Positions 8,115 through 17,413 are shown, counted from the stretch's first letter. The stretch is 64,000 nt of DNA from [Scytonema hofmanni] UTEX 2349 (GCF_000582685.1 NZ_KK073766.1:38350-102349); one strand, 5' to 3'. Program-made: numbers and translations. The notes: generated by a model from the sequence alone, not told the origin.

Positions 8115-10292
8115 TTATTCCCTATTACCCAGATTCCACAATTGAAAATCAAATTTTTCCAAGAGGAGAGAAGAGTTGCTTGCAGGAACAATAACCAACA
8201 ATGCCCGCATAGCGCGAGTCATACCAACAAACAAAGTCCGGCGATCGCGTGCTAAAATTTCTGTAATTTCATCCTCCGGTGTACCTTTGGGAATTGTTGG
8301 ATAGGTTGCATCCAAAAATCCGGCGATCGCTACAATGGGAAATTCTAACCCTTTCGCAGCTTTAAGCGTAATAACTTTAACACCTTGTTTATTTAAGTCC
8401 AAGTCTTTGCTAGACATGAAATGCGCTTCTAAACCTAAGTATGAAAGTTGACCAGCTATTTTTGTACCAGCATTTTCTGTCGGCACAATTACGGCACAAG
8501 CGTTAATACCCAACCGAAATTCACGGGCAGCACTTTTGCAAAATCGTACCAGTAATTCTGCTTCATCCCCTGGATTATTTACGGCACGGACAGCCGGTGG
8601 TGGGCCATTGTGGATATAGTCTCTAGTTGGAGAACGAGAAATTTCTCCGATTCCCAATTCCCAATTCCCCATTTCCTCATCATCTAAAATCGAATTTGCC
8701 AAGTAAGATATTGCAGCTTCGTTAATTTCGCGGGTGGTGCGGTGATTAACGCGCAGTACTCCTGTGCGTCCGACAAATTTCAAGTCTTGGCTAACGTCAC
8801 TCCATCGGAAGCTACTACCATATATGGATTGATTGGCATCGGCGGTAATAAACAGGCGGTTAGGGTGACGGCAGACTTGAGTCAAAATACGTAAAGTATT
8901 GGGGTCTAAATCTTGGGCTTCGTCAATTACCACTGCATCATAAATCGGCGGGTTATCCATCTCCCGTAATGTTTCTAAGGCACGGGTACGGACTTGCTGC
9001 CAAGTTTCGAGTTCTTGTTTTTCTAGCAGCTGGTAAAATTGTTGACGCAAGTGCCAGATTGCTTGACGTTGCGTTTTGTTAAGGGAAATTGCCCTACCGC
9101 TTCGTGGCGTTGCTTGATATGCTTCGAGAGTTTTGATTTCGCGTGCTTCGATAACTGTAGCAATTTCATCGATGAGATAATCGATACTCAGACGTTTTAA
9201 CGTTTGTTCTTGCGCTTGACGTTGTAGTAAATTGCCTTCTAGAGAATCAATTGCGTAGATTAGCGCTTGCTTAATGGTTTTTCGCAGGACATCACCAGAA
9301 GCAATATTGGGTTTTCCGGTACTTTGGGAAATGACTGACGCAATTATTGTATCGGCAGTTTTGACATTAACATACTGTATATCTTTGCCTAACAGACTTG
9401 CTAAAAGTTGTTGAGAAAACGCAACCAGTGCATTTGTATAGGTTGTAAATAGGATTTTAGGTTTTTCGATTCCGTTGGCTTGGAGGATTTCTACCAACGC
9501 ACGAACACGGTAAAGTGCAACGGTACTTTTTCCTGTACCGGGGCCACCTTTTAGCAGTGTAGGGCCAGAAGCGTTGATTGCCCAACTGACGAACTTTTCT
9601 TGTTCGGGATTGAGTTTGAGTAAAAATCCCAGCAACTCACCTTCAGTGAAGCGCAATAAATCATCAGTGCTACCCGTAACAAAGCTGGGTTGGTTCAGAA
9701 CTTGGTCAAAATTGGGTTCAGCGATACAATCAAAAATGCGTTCGATAATCGACTCCGTAGGAGTATCGCACCACTTACCTGGTAAATTGACTGCCATTAA
9801 ATCATCTAATGTCCGACACGCGGTTAATGTTGTCCAATATTCTTCCGGTAGTCGCAACCGATGAAGCAAATCTTCGGTAATTTTCACGGGTAGCGGGCTT
9901 TCTGTGTTGGAGGTATCAGGCAAAACCAAGTTTGGGGTATAAGTTGGTTTTACAGCCAGTAATGCTTCTACATCTGGCAGAGTGCTGATATCAATATTGG
10001 TTGTTTCCGCAACTAGCTTATCGCCTTTGTATACATCTTTACGGGCATCTACACCCAGCAACGCTACCCATTGATCGCCAAAAGTATAAATTATGCGATA
10101 GTCGCCTGAACGCAAGCGATACACATCACCCTTATAGCCATGTAATTTTTTCTTTAAATTACCGAAGAAAGGCAGAGGGCAGGAGGCAGAAGGCAGAAGG
10201 AAGAAAATGCAATTTTTGCCCTCAGCAAGCGTGGGTTTAAAGCCCCTAAATTTATTTATGAACAAATGTAAAAAGATTTTTTTGAGACGCAA
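8115..10292 (-). CDS. UvrD-like SF1 helicase with ParE/RelE-like N-terminus, 5' end disrupted
   Basis: The 725-codon frame has SF1 helicase motifs: Walker A near residue 247 (GGPGTGKST), Walker B near 455 (VIDEAQDLDP), LKAAKGLEFP and FVGMTRAM near the end. Residues 46-90 (LHGYKGDVYRLRSGDYRI and on) look like the second half of a ParE/RelE-type toxin fold. Residues 1-43 derive from an inserted repeat, not from the original gene; the true N-terminus lies at 10386-10505. Removing 10164-10385 (222 bases) would restore a 722-residue protein. A second, in-frame heptamer-repeat insertion (GNWELGIGE) lies near 8655. It sits between drmMI and drmA, so it may be a DISARM accessory, but UvrD proteins are not part of the defined DISARM core. 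Confidence 0.8.
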   Translation of the reverse strand: MRLKKIFLHLFINKFRGFKPTLAEGKNCIFFLLPSASCPLPFFGNLKKKLHGYKGDVYRLRSGDYRIIYTFGDQWVALLGVDARKDVYKGDKLVAETTNIDISTLPDVEALLAVKPTYTPNLVLPDTSNTESPLPVKITEDLLHRLRLPEEYWTTLTACRTLDDLMAVNLPGKWCDTPTESIIERIFDCIAEPNFDQVLNQPSFVTGSTDDLLRFTEGELLGFLLKLNPEQEKFVSWAINASGPTLLKGGPGTGKSTVALYRVRALVEILQANGIEKPKILFTTYTNALVAFSQQLLASLLGKDIQYVNVKTADTIIASVISQSTGKPNIASGDVLRKTIKQALIYAIDSLEGNLLQRQAQEQTLKRLSIDYLIDEIATVIEAREIKTLEAYQATPRSGRAISLNKTQRQAIWHLRQQFYQLLEKQELETWQQVRTRALETLREMDNPPIYDAVVIDEAQDLDPNTLRILTQVCRHPNRLFITADANQSIYGSSFRWSDVSQDLKFVGRTGVLRVNHRTTREINEAAISYLANSILDDEEMGNWELGIGEISRSPTRDYIHNGPPPAVRAVNNPGDEAELLVRFCKSAAREFRLGINACAVIVPTENAGTKIAGQLSYLGLEAHFMSSKDLDLNKQGVKVITLKAAKGLEFPIVAIAGFLDATYPTIPKGTPEDEITEILARDRRTLFVGMTRAMRALLVIVPASNSSLLLEKFDFQLWNLGNRE
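8645..8684. repeat. Heptamer repeats inside the helicase frame
   Basis: The run ATTCCCAATTCCCAATTCCC belongs to the same heptamer family as the intergenic tracts. On the minus strand it is translated in frame as MGNWELGIGE within the helicase, between the EINEAAISYLA segment and the next conserved block. Confidence 0.7.
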
Positions 10293-10385
10293 GGCGCGAG
10301 AAAAAAGGTGTCCTTATTGAAACCCCTCAATTTATTTATGGGGTTTCCCTTCTGCCCTCTGCCCTCTGCCTTCTGCCTTTTCATC
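10164..10385. mobile_element. 222-bp repeat insertion splitting the helicase gene
   Basis: Both ends carry purine-rich units of the GGCAGAAGGCAGAGGGCAG type in opposite orientation. The middle contains two related blocks, CCCTCAATTTATTTATGGGG and a similar TAAATTTATTTATG. Flanking codons rejoin as PKPH-GNLKKKLHGYKGD, the expected continuous helicase N-terminus, so the boundaries are inferred from restored coding sequence. The length is a multiple of three, but the insert brings a stop codon at 10332-10334. The same GGCAG-rich units flank the gene at 59383-59733. Confidence 0.65.
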
Positions 10386-10505
10386 GTGAGGTTTGGGATC
10401 ATCCCGCAATACTTCGATTTTTTCTAAAATTTGCACTACGTACTCTTTAGGAATAGCCAAGAGTTGGTTAGTGAAGGTAGGTTTATGGATGATCTCGAAA
10501 GTCAT
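10332..10505 (-). pseudogene. Severed N-terminus of the ParE-UvrD helicase gene
   Basis: ATG at 10505 opens a frame reading MTFEIIHKPTFTNQLLAIPK and continuing to DDPKPH at 10386. The repeat insertion then adds foreign codons to a stop at 10332. These first 40 residues are the missing start of the toxin-like domain of the 8115-10292 gene. Whether the two parts are translated separately is unknown. Confidence 0.75.
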
Positions 10506-10785
10506 TGTGCATAAGTATTTATACGTATAAAATATAAGTGTGTTTAAACACTATTAAAAATTATACTCCATCTTCAATGAGGAATGGGAAATTGGTAATG
10601 GGTAATGAGATAAAAAATCTTTTTATCTGCTTTCTGCAAATGATTTAAATGCCAGCAAGTTAAAGTTTTACTCATTTTTAAAATGTAATATTTAGTTGAT
10701 AACTATAGTAATTTATTATTATAAAATTTTTATTTATTAGCCAGAAAATTATAAAATTGTAGTGGATAAAATTTGGGTATAATTA

Positions 10786-11610
10786 GTGCCATTTGACAAT
10801 GTTTGTAAAATATTAGCAGAGAAATATCCAACGGATTTTGCCCGATGGCTGCTACCTGATGAACCGCGACAAATCAAAGTATTAAAGACTGAATTAAGCA
10901 TCGAACCAATTCGAGCAGATTCTGTTACATTTTTACAAACAGAGAATCGGATTTTACATTTGGAATTTCAGACAGGAGCAAAATCTGATACTCCCATTCC
11001 CTTACGAATGTTGGATTATTTTGTTAGATTAGTGCGAAAATATGATGTTCCAATAACGCAAGTAGTGATTTTCTTACAAGAGACAAGTAACGAAATCGCT
11101 TTTACTGAAGAATATGTAAATGAGATGACACATCACCGCTATCGTGTTGTCAGAATGTGGGAACAAGATTCGGCGTTATTTCTGGATAATCCTGCATTAT
11201 TACCGTTAGCACCTTTAACACAGACAGATTCACCCCAAAGGTTATTATCGCAGGTTGCCCAAAGTGTTGCTAGAATCTCAGATAGGGAAACTCGGCAGAA
11301 TATCGCCGCTTACACAGAGATATTAGCAGGTTTGAAGTTTGAGAAGGATTTAATTCAGCAATTTTTAGGAGAGGAAATTATGCAAGAATCTGTAATTTAT
11401 CAGGATATTTTGCAGAAGGGGAAACAACAAGAAGCGTTTTCATTTTGTTTGCGGTTACTCAATCAACGTTTTGGGGAGCTTAATTCATTCATAATTGAGA
11501 GAGTTCAAGTTTTATCTGTTGAGAAGCTCGAAGCTTTAGGTGCTGCATTGTTCAACATTTCAGAAGTATCTGATTTAGTTACTTGGTTAGATCAGCAGGA
11601 AAGTAATTAG
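10786..11610 (+). CDS. Rpn-family PD-(D/E)XK nuclease / putative transposase
   Basis: This 274-residue protein begins at GTG 10786 (PFDNVCKILAEKYPTDFARW). It carries the family block FLQTENRILHLEFQTGAKSD near residues 45-65, where the Glu of LEFQT belongs to the PD-(D/E)XK-like core, and a DUF4351-like C-terminal helical region ending in LVTWLDQQES. Such proteins are very common in cyanobacteria and relate to the Rpn recombination-promoting nucleases. It is transcribed against the DISARM operon, between drmMI and the helicase, and looks like a later insertion. A hairpin follows the stop codon. Confidence 0.8.
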   Translation: MPFDNVCKILAEKYPTDFARWLLPDEPRQIKVLKTELSIEPIRADSVTFLQTENRILHLEFQTGAKSDTPIPLRMLDYFVRLVRKYDVPITQVVIFLQETSNEIAFTEEYVNEMTHHRYRVVRMWEQDSALFLDNPALLPLAPLTQTDSPQRLLSQVAQSVARISDRETRQNIAAYTEILAGLKFEKDLIQQFLGEEIMQESVIYQDILQKGKQQEAFSFCLRLLNQRFGELNSFIIERVQVLSVEKLEALGAALFNISEVSDLVTWLDQQESN

Positions 11611-11626
11611 TTTTAGGTTTTGATAA

Positions 11627-11660
11627 ACTATAAAGTCGGAGGTAAAAACTCCGGTCTTTT
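11627..11660 (+). terminator. Probable Rho-independent terminator
   Basis: Seventeen bases after the nuclease stop, GTCGGAG and CTCCGGTC form a short imperfect stem with a loop of about six bases, followed by TTTTATA. It would end the plus-strand transcript before it enters the next ORF. Confidence 0.5.
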
Positions 11661-11787
11661 ATATGGTGATTGTTCATAATTATTAAAGTAAATTTAACTT
11701 AATTCATATTTTTACAACAATAGGCTATTTATTTTATAGTAAAAATGTACTATATTGATATCCAATCAATTATGGAGTGAGGATTTT

Positions 11788-12066
11788 ATGCAAGAGTCAG
11801 TCAATGATGAAGATATTTTATATCCAGGTGTATATCATTTATTTAATTGTTTAGTTCGTAGTCGTTTTTGTGATATTGATGAACTTGAGGAAGAAATACC
11901 TGGAATATCCGAACGCATTCGCGGATTGAATCTGCAACAGTTAGAAGGTTTTGCAATAGCTTTTATGGAATTTAATGATGCAATTGATTTAAAGGTTTGG
12001 TTAGATGAATATGAACATGAAAGGGATTGGGAAAATCGGTTTGTAAAAAAGGTATTTAATTGGTGA
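11788..12066 (+). pseudogene. Truncated DUF4351 paralogue of the Rpn-family gene
   Basis: The frame is open from 11755; ATG 11788 has a purine-rich GAGTGAGG just upstream. The translated segment SEDFMQESVNDEDIL matches the internal segment GEEIMQESVIYQDIL of the gene at 10786, and the C-terminus (LEGFAIAFMEF, KVWLDEYEHE) matches its DUF4351 end. The nuclease half is absent, so this is probably the tail of a second copy. It might still be made as a 92-residue protein. Confidence 0.6.
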
Positions 12067-12094
12067 AAGAGGATTCATCTTCCATATTCTCAAC

Positions 12095-15000
12095 CTAAAA
12101 CAAACTCAACTGCCCATTATCATTATCTTGCTTTTTAGATTCCGCTTGCGCCTTCTTCTTACCTCCAGATTTACCTTTTTTCTTGCCTTTATCATGTAAA
12201 CCCTGTGCTACCTCTTCAGCATAGCGTTGGTGATTTAATTCTAATAATCTATCTAGTACTTCTCGCCGTGCAGTTTCGCTGATGGTGAAGCGTAAGCCTT
12301 GTTTGGTTTGGTGGAAACCATGAGATAATTCTAAATCTTGCCAACCGTAAGCAGCAGCTACAGCATTATCCATTTCTATGTGCAATTCGCGCAATTGTTG
12401 AATATCGGCGGCGGTTTCGTCGGGGTTGTGGAAGCGGTTGTAGGTTTTGGTTAATCCTTCTTGGCGTGTTTGCATGATATTTTGGCGATGGTTGTAGTAG
12501 CGATCGCCTATTTCTTCTAGGTTTGCGGTTGATGTGGGGAAAGGGAAGGTTTCAAAGCAGTCTGAGGGAGAATAATTCAGTCGTGTTTCAAGACTTGATG
12601 AATATTGTCTAGCCCAACATTCATGAATTGTAGATTGCAATATTGCATATTCATACCAATTATTTAAAGAAAAAACACAACATCTATGAGCATAAACCCA
12701 TCCTGTAGGGCAGAATGCAGGTGCAAAATATTGAGTTACTATACATAGGACTAATACTCGTTTTTGGTTTGCGATCGCATTTTCTAAACCAACTGCATAA
12801 TCTCCATAAATCCACCAACGTTCTGAACGAGCTTTACGTTTATTTTGAATTCGCTCAGGTTTAACCCTTTCCTCAACTATTGATAAAGCATTAGGATACT
12901 TTGATGCTTCCTCAAAAGACCAGTTCCGAAAATTAACTATCCATCGACTTGGTGACTGGTCTGGTCTAGAATTTACATCTTCACCAACTAGGTAAGGAAA
13001 TAAAACATCTGTGTTATTATAATTTTTATCAATTAATGTTTGAGCTTCTTCTTCAGAAATGACAAATCCTATCCCATAAACATTATGACCTTTAAATGCT
13101 TTACTTTGATTAGCCACTAACTTATGAGGATTTCCTAGCGCTTTCCCTGGATTTGTCAAAAACGCTGTAATTCCATCAACAACCTTATCATCTAAAACAA
13201 ACTCACCCAACCAATTATTTTGTCGCAACCACACATAAGCAACTTCTAAATTAGCAATACCCGACCATTTTCTACTCGGTACAGCACGAGTAATTACACA
13301 TTTATCAGCAACTAATTGGTCTAATCCTACTTCTCGCGTATCACCCTGCGCTATCGTATTCGTAGCAATTAAACCAAATCCACCATTTACATTTAATAAC
13401 TGCTTGGCGTGTAAGAAAAAGTAAGCACAAAGGTCAGCACTACCACGTTTATTATTCGCAATCCATTTAACAATAAAATCTCGATAATCCGTACCCAAAG
13501 CATCCGATATTTTTCCCCCACCCATAAACGGCGGATTTCCCACGATCGCATCAAATCCAACCCTCACCCCCGTCCCCTCTCCCTCTGGGCGAGGGGTGAC
13601 TTTACTCCCTTTACTCTCTTTACTCCCTCTCCCCGTGGGAGAGGGCTGGGGTGAGGGCAAAAACACCTCTGGAAATTCCAACTCCCAATGAAAAGGACGC
13701 AACTTTTCAAAATCAGGTAAAGCCTTACCCATCCCATCAGGAATATCTGCACCATCCCGAAAAGTAGTTAACAAAGTCTTCCTTAAACCTTCCCTTTCCT
13801 TCTCCGACCAATCATTAAAATAACTCCCAACCAATAAATCGCAACCTCTGCGTAAATCAAAACTTCTCGCATTCGCTTCCGTCAATAAATACACCTTGCG
13901 ATTTTGGTCTTCCCTCGTCAACACCGGAAGCGATGCAATCTCTCGCCGTAACTCAATCACCTTATCAACTTCCCGCCGAATCTCCTCAGCAAATAATTCC
14001 GGTGTCCCAGTTGTGTCTAAATTCCAATAACGCAACTGTTCCAAACTCACCCCAATCAGCGAATCCCCACACTTCAGGGCATGATCCACAAAGGTAAACG
14101 GACGATTCTTTTGCAACGTTATCAACCACAGCGATAACTTTGCCATTTCCACCGCCAAGGGGTTTTTATCCACCCCATACAAACACCTGTCCGCAATTAT
14201 CCGCCGCGCCACCATCAACCGTTCATCCGCATCCTTGGGAATTACACACTCCTCTGGACGCGATTTAGATAAAGTTCCCTCCGGTGCAGTCACCACCTTC
14301 CCCGGATTCGCCTTTTCCGCATTTTCCCACGCTTCCACCAACCGTTCCGCCAAATAGCGACAAGTCTGCACCAAAAACGCCCCCGAACCCATCGCCATAT
14401 CGCAGATTTTCAATTTTAATAATTCTGCTGCTGACTTGAGTTTCCACTGTTCCTTCGGCTTCCCCTCAGCCACACCCTCATACACCAACGGTTCCAAGGT
14501 GTACTGCACAATTTCTTCCGTCAAACTGCGCGGCGTGTAGTGTGTCCCCGTCTCCCGGCGATCGCTTCCCTGCGTCACATACACGCTTCCCGTAGGAATC
14601 ACCACCGGATAACCTAAAGTATCTAATCTGACTAACCCAGCAAAAGGCAACACGCGGTTAAATAATTCCTGGTCATTATTACACGCCGTCAACAAACGTT
14701 GTTCTTCATACGCCGTCAACTCTTGCTTTAAAGCCTTCTGCAAAGCAGACTGCGATCGCCCAGCCTCCGCTTTCAGAAATTTAATTAATTCCCCATCCCC
14801 AATTCCCTCCAACCTCTCCAAAGAAACTTCTGGTTCCTGATACCGCGTTCCCATCAACCCCAAAACAGGCGCAATTGCCCTTACTGCTGTATGGTCGAGT
14901 AAACCTTCATAAACATGACCAATTTGTTCAATATCCAATGCCCGGAAAGATAGCCTACGTGGTTCTACAGTACCAGCCACCTTAACTTGTAATATTTGTA

Positions 15001-16204
15001 AAGCTTCCAATAGGTGCAGCACAATCCGGTTATTCACTGGAATCGGGTCGGCAGAAATTTCTTCCCAGCGTGTCCCGGACATTCGACCTTCTAAAAATGG
15101 GAACCTGTCAGGGTCAAATAAACTACCACCATAGGCGGGAAGCTGCAAAGTATCATGCTGAACACCGCCATAAACTGCCCGAAATGTCGCCAACAGCCGA
15201 CACCAAGCATCATAACGCCGTTCTAATACTTCCTCACCTTCTTTATCAGCCCGTTGCTGCAACTGTTCCCGCAGGGTGGAAACAGCATAATACTGGTCGT
15301 AAAGGGGGTCGCCCAGTAGCAACAAACCCCGTTCCTCCGCCGAAAACAAAAACACCAGCCGCATCATCACCGTCAACGCAGCTTCGTAAAGGTCTGTTTC
15401 AGAAATACCTTCAAGGAGAGTGCGGTTTCTATCTTGGTCGATGCGGTCTAACGCCTCTACCAACACTTCCACCGCCTTGCGGACTTGATAGCCAAGTTGG
15501 TCGGTAACTTCTTGCTGGTCGGTAACACTTGCTTGCAGCAAAGCCTCCAAGCTTTCCGAGTCATCTACCCCAAAAAAGCGCTGTACACCCAGCAAACTCC
15601 GAAATGCCCGCAGTGTGATGTGTTCTTCCAGCCACAGCGCCCCATACCAGGAAATAAAACCAGTCGTTTCCCCCCGTGGGGCGTTTACCAGCAGCCAATG
15701 TTCTCCATTCGTCACCAATCCCAACCGCACATTACAAGCGTGCAGCAACTCCATCATCCGCGTCGCTGGACTTGCTTTCCAACGGCGGTCTTTAAGGGGT
15801 TTTTCTAAATTCTGCTGAGGCGATACAATCTGCACTAATAAGCGAGGTTTGTTCCCATCCGGTTCAACTACCACCCAGTCGGGACGCAAAGTTTCACCCT
15901 GTTCAGCAATTGTGGCAACTAGCCCCGTGAGAATGCGTTGACCTGTTAATAAAACTTCATCCGGCAATTCTAAAGTCTGCCGCAGCACAAAATCTACCCA
16001 TGCCCGATGAATTGCTGGTTCAGGTTTTGCCCCTAATTGATTATCTTGCCATTCTTCGTATGCTAATCGTAACAGCTTTAAGTGTTCTGGATCGTGGGCA
16101 TCTAAGCCATTAGGAAATACTTTGAGGAGTACAGGTAGACTGAGAAAGGGGCCAGAAGCTTCAACTAGCGATAACCATTCGGCGTGGTGACGGGCTGTAG
16201 ACAT
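12095..16204 (-). CDS. drmMI: DISARM N6-adenine methyltransferase DrmMI
   Basis: This 1369-residue protein has an N-terminal region of about 550 residues and then a SAM-binding motif near residue 601 (CDMAMGSGAFLVQTCRYLAE). The catalytic NPPF follows near 886 (DAIVGNPPFMGG), with a C-terminal target-recognition region after that. It resembles large adenine methyltransferases of the PglX/type IIG kind and is the modification enzyme defining class 1 DISARM. The C-terminus is Lys-rich. About 33 residues just before the NPPF motif come from an inserted palindromic repeat that keeps the frame. The gene lies 74 bases after the 16279-16809 gene in the operon. Confidence 0.92.
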   Translation of the reverse strand: MSTARHHAEWLSLVEASGPFLSLPVLLKVFPNGLDAHDPEHLKLLRLAYEEWQDNQLGAKPEPAIHRAWVDFVLRQTLELPDEVLLTGQRILTGLVATIAEQGETLRPDWVVVEPDGNKPRLLVQIVSPQQNLEKPLKDRRWKASPATRMMELLHACNVRLGLVTNGEHWLLVNAPRGETTGFISWYGALWLEEHITLRAFRSLLGVQRFFGVDDSESLEALLQASVTDQQEVTDQLGYQVRKAVEVLVEALDRIDQDRNRTLLEGISETDLYEAALTVMMRLVFLFSAEERGLLLLGDPLYDQYYAVSTLREQLQQRADKEGEEVLERRYDAWCRLLATFRAVYGGVQHDTLQLPAYGGSLFDPDRFPFLEGRMSGTRWEEISADPIPVNNRIVLHLLEALQILQVKVAGTVEPRRLSFRALDIEQIGHVYEGLLDHTAVRAIAPVLGLMGTRYQEPEVSLERLEGIGDGELIKFLKAEAGRSQSALQKALKQELTAYEEQRLLTACNNDQELFNRVLPFAGLVRLDTLGYPVVIPTGSVYVTQGSDRRETGTHYTPRSLTEEIVQYTLEPLVYEGVAEGKPKEQWKLKSAAELLKLKICDMAMGSGAFLVQTCRYLAERLVEAWENAEKANPGKVVTAPEGTLSKSRPEECVIPKDADERLMVARRIIADRCLYGVDKNPLAVEMAKLSLWLITLQKNRPFTFVDHALKCGDSLIGVSLEQLRYWNLDTTGTPELFAEEIRREVDKVIELRREIASLPVLTREDQNRKVYLLTEANARSFDLRRGCDLLVGSYFNDWSEKEREGLRKTLLTTFRDGADIPDGMGKALPDFEKLRPFHWELEFPEVFLPSPQPSPTGRGSKESKGSKVTPRPEGEGTGVRVGFDAIVGNPPFMGGGKISDALGTDYRDFIVKWIANNKRGSADLCAYFFLHAKQLLNVNGGFGLIATNTIAQGDTREVGLDQLVADKCVITRAVPSRKWSGIANLEVAYVWLRQNNWLGEFVLDDKVVDGITAFLTNPGKALGNPHKLVANQSKAFKGHNVYGIGFVISEEEAQTLIDKNYNNTDVLFPYLVGEDVNSRPDQSPSRWIVNFRNWSFEEASKYPNALSIVEERVKPERIQNKRKARSERWWIYGDYAVGLENAIANQKRVLVLCIVTQYFAPAFCPTGWVYAHRCCVFSLNNWYEYAILQSTIHECWARQYSSSLETRLNYSPSDCFETFPFPTSTANLEEIGDRYYNHRQNIMQTRQEGLTKTYNRFHNPDETAADIQQLRELHIEMDNAVAAAYGWQDLELSHGFHQTKQGLRFTISETARREVLDRLLELNHQRYAEEVAQGLHDKGKKKGKSGGKKKAQAESKKQDNDNGQLSLF
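13561..13660. repeat. In-frame palindromic repeat inside drmMI
   Basis: The arms CCCTCACCCCCGTCCCCTCT and GAGAGGGCTGGGGTGAGGGC face each other around a TTTACTCC-rich middle. In the drmMI frame the insert reads PSPQPSPTGRGSKES and on to GEGTGVRVG, unlike methyltransferase sequence and unlike its surroundings. Confidence 0.75.
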
Positions 16205-16245
16205 GGGAATTGGGAATGGGGAATGGGGGATGGGGGATGGGCTGA
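16205..16245. repeat. Heptamer tandem repeats upstream of drmMI
   Basis: GGGAATTGGGAATGGGGAAT and GGGGGATGGGGGATGGG units fill the 5' side of drmMI. They occupy the position of its leader and ribosome-binding region. Confidence 0.7.
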
Positions 16246-16278
16246 TGTTTTGAAAGTTAAAATTTAGCTAATAGAGAT

Positions 16279-16809
16279 TTATTGTTTAGGTAAGAAAATA
16301 GAATAATTCAAAAAATTAACACACCAATCATTGAAACTTTCCCATAAGTCATCATCATCTTCTAAATACACAATAATATAATTTGCTTTTGATATTTTTA
16401 ATCTTTTTATCATTTCTTCTGGTGTGATAACTTCGTAGTCTTCCATACTAGCGCAACAAAAACAATCTCCCGGTTCAGGGATTTCAAAAGCTTCATCGGT
16501 AGCAGGTAAATCCACTCCTGGGTTTTTTACAGTTCCTGGATAACCTCTATCTTCCCATTCTTGTGCTGTTGAAATTGATGACGAGAAAGTTACGTATGTG
16601 CATTGACAAGCTTCGTAAGCAACAGCCATTAAAGCTAAATCCCGATCTTCTGTTTCAACATAAACAGGAAGATAAGCTAAATTCTCATCTTCATCCGCTT
16701 CTAAAAAATCTTCATTTTCTTCATCGTCTCCATTTTCATAATCATATTCGGAGTAAAATTCTTGTCCTGTCTTGTAAGGTACTAAAACAATAAGTCCATT
16801 TTTGCTCAT
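16279..16809 (-). CDS. Hypothetical acidic protein in the DISARM operon
   Basis: This 176-residue protein starts MSKNGLIVLVPYKTGQEFYS and has a strongly acidic stretch at about residues 20-50. Four cysteines lie mid-protein (ACQCTYV and GDCFCCAS). No family is recognised and no membrane segment is visible. It is in line with drmD and drmMI on the minus strand, 76 bases after the preceding gene, and so is probably cotranscribed. Its low pI and small size would fit a regulator, an inhibitor or a DNA mimic, but nothing in the sequence proves any of these. Confidence 0.65.
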   Translation of the reverse strand: MSKNGLIVLVPYKTGQEFYSEYDYENGDDEENEDFLEADEDENLAYLPVYVETEDRDLALMAVAYEACQCTYVTFSSSISTAQEWEDRGYPGTVKNPGVDLPATDEAFEIPEPGDCFCCASMEDYEVITPEEMIKRLKISKANYIIVYLEDDDDLWESFNDWCVNFLNYSIFLPKQ

Positions 16810-16885
16810 GTTTTTATTCTTTTTAAGATTATGTGTTAGGAACTTGAGATGAACTATTAATAAATATTTATCTAGTTAAAAAATC

Positions 16886-17413
16886 TCAGGGATATTCAAT
16901 TAACAATGGCCCTTCAGGAATAAAGCGAGAATTATAACAAGACTTTTTACCTAAACCTTTCAAAGAGCCAATTTTTCTAGGAGAAGTTAGTGGTTTCAAA
17001 TCTTGCACTTCCCAAAAACTAGCCCAAGTCGGCTTATCAGTAGCAGTAGATGGCGGACGAAATTGAGCTTTACCTGGATATCTGCCATTGCGAGAATTGA
17101 CATGACCAATGTACAAACCATGCCAAGATGCTTCTGAGTCTAAAGGTTGATCTGCATCTGAATGGGAAGCATAAATTAATACTTCCACACTTTTATCTCC
17201 CCGCAACTCATCAACTTTACGAAATAGCTCAAAATCCATACTTCCGAAAGCTGTTTTAACCGTTTCATCACTTAATTCATGCTCTAAGTTAGCTATTGTC
17301 TCCATCGCTGAAAGCAAGTGCATTTCTGGAACAGGTGCAAGCATTGCAAACGAATGTGTTTTAACCATATTTCCACAAGTTAATTTTGTAATTATATTTA
17401 CAGTTATACTCAC
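16886..17413 (-). CDS. Hypothetical protein coupled to drmD
   Basis: This 175-residue protein could start at GTG 17413, overlapping the drmD stop by four bases (GTGA), or at the internal ATG that gives MVKTHSFAMLAPVPEMHLLS. It contains a segment around SWHGLYIGHVNSRNGRYPGK and ends in LLIEYP. No family is recognised. The overlap implies translational coupling with DrmD, so a role in the DISARM locus is plausible but only inferred from position. Confidence 0.7.
   Translation of the reverse strand: MSITVNIITKLTCGNMVKTHSFAMLAPVPEMHLLSAMETIANLEHELSDETVKTAFGSMDFELFRKVDELRGDKSVEVLIYASHSDADQPLDSEASWHGLYIGHVNSRNGRYPGKAQFRPPSTATDKPTWASFWEVQDLKPLTSPRKIGSLKGLGKKSCYNSRFIPEGPLLIEYP

Noticed and set aside
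10506..10785. Searched for a promoter or small gene between the helicase and the Rpn gene
   Set aside because: AT-rich without convincing boxes, ORFs or hairpins.
15070..15818. Plus-strand ORFs opposite drmMI
   Set aside because: No family signature, codon pattern fits an antisense frame of the intact drmMI gene.
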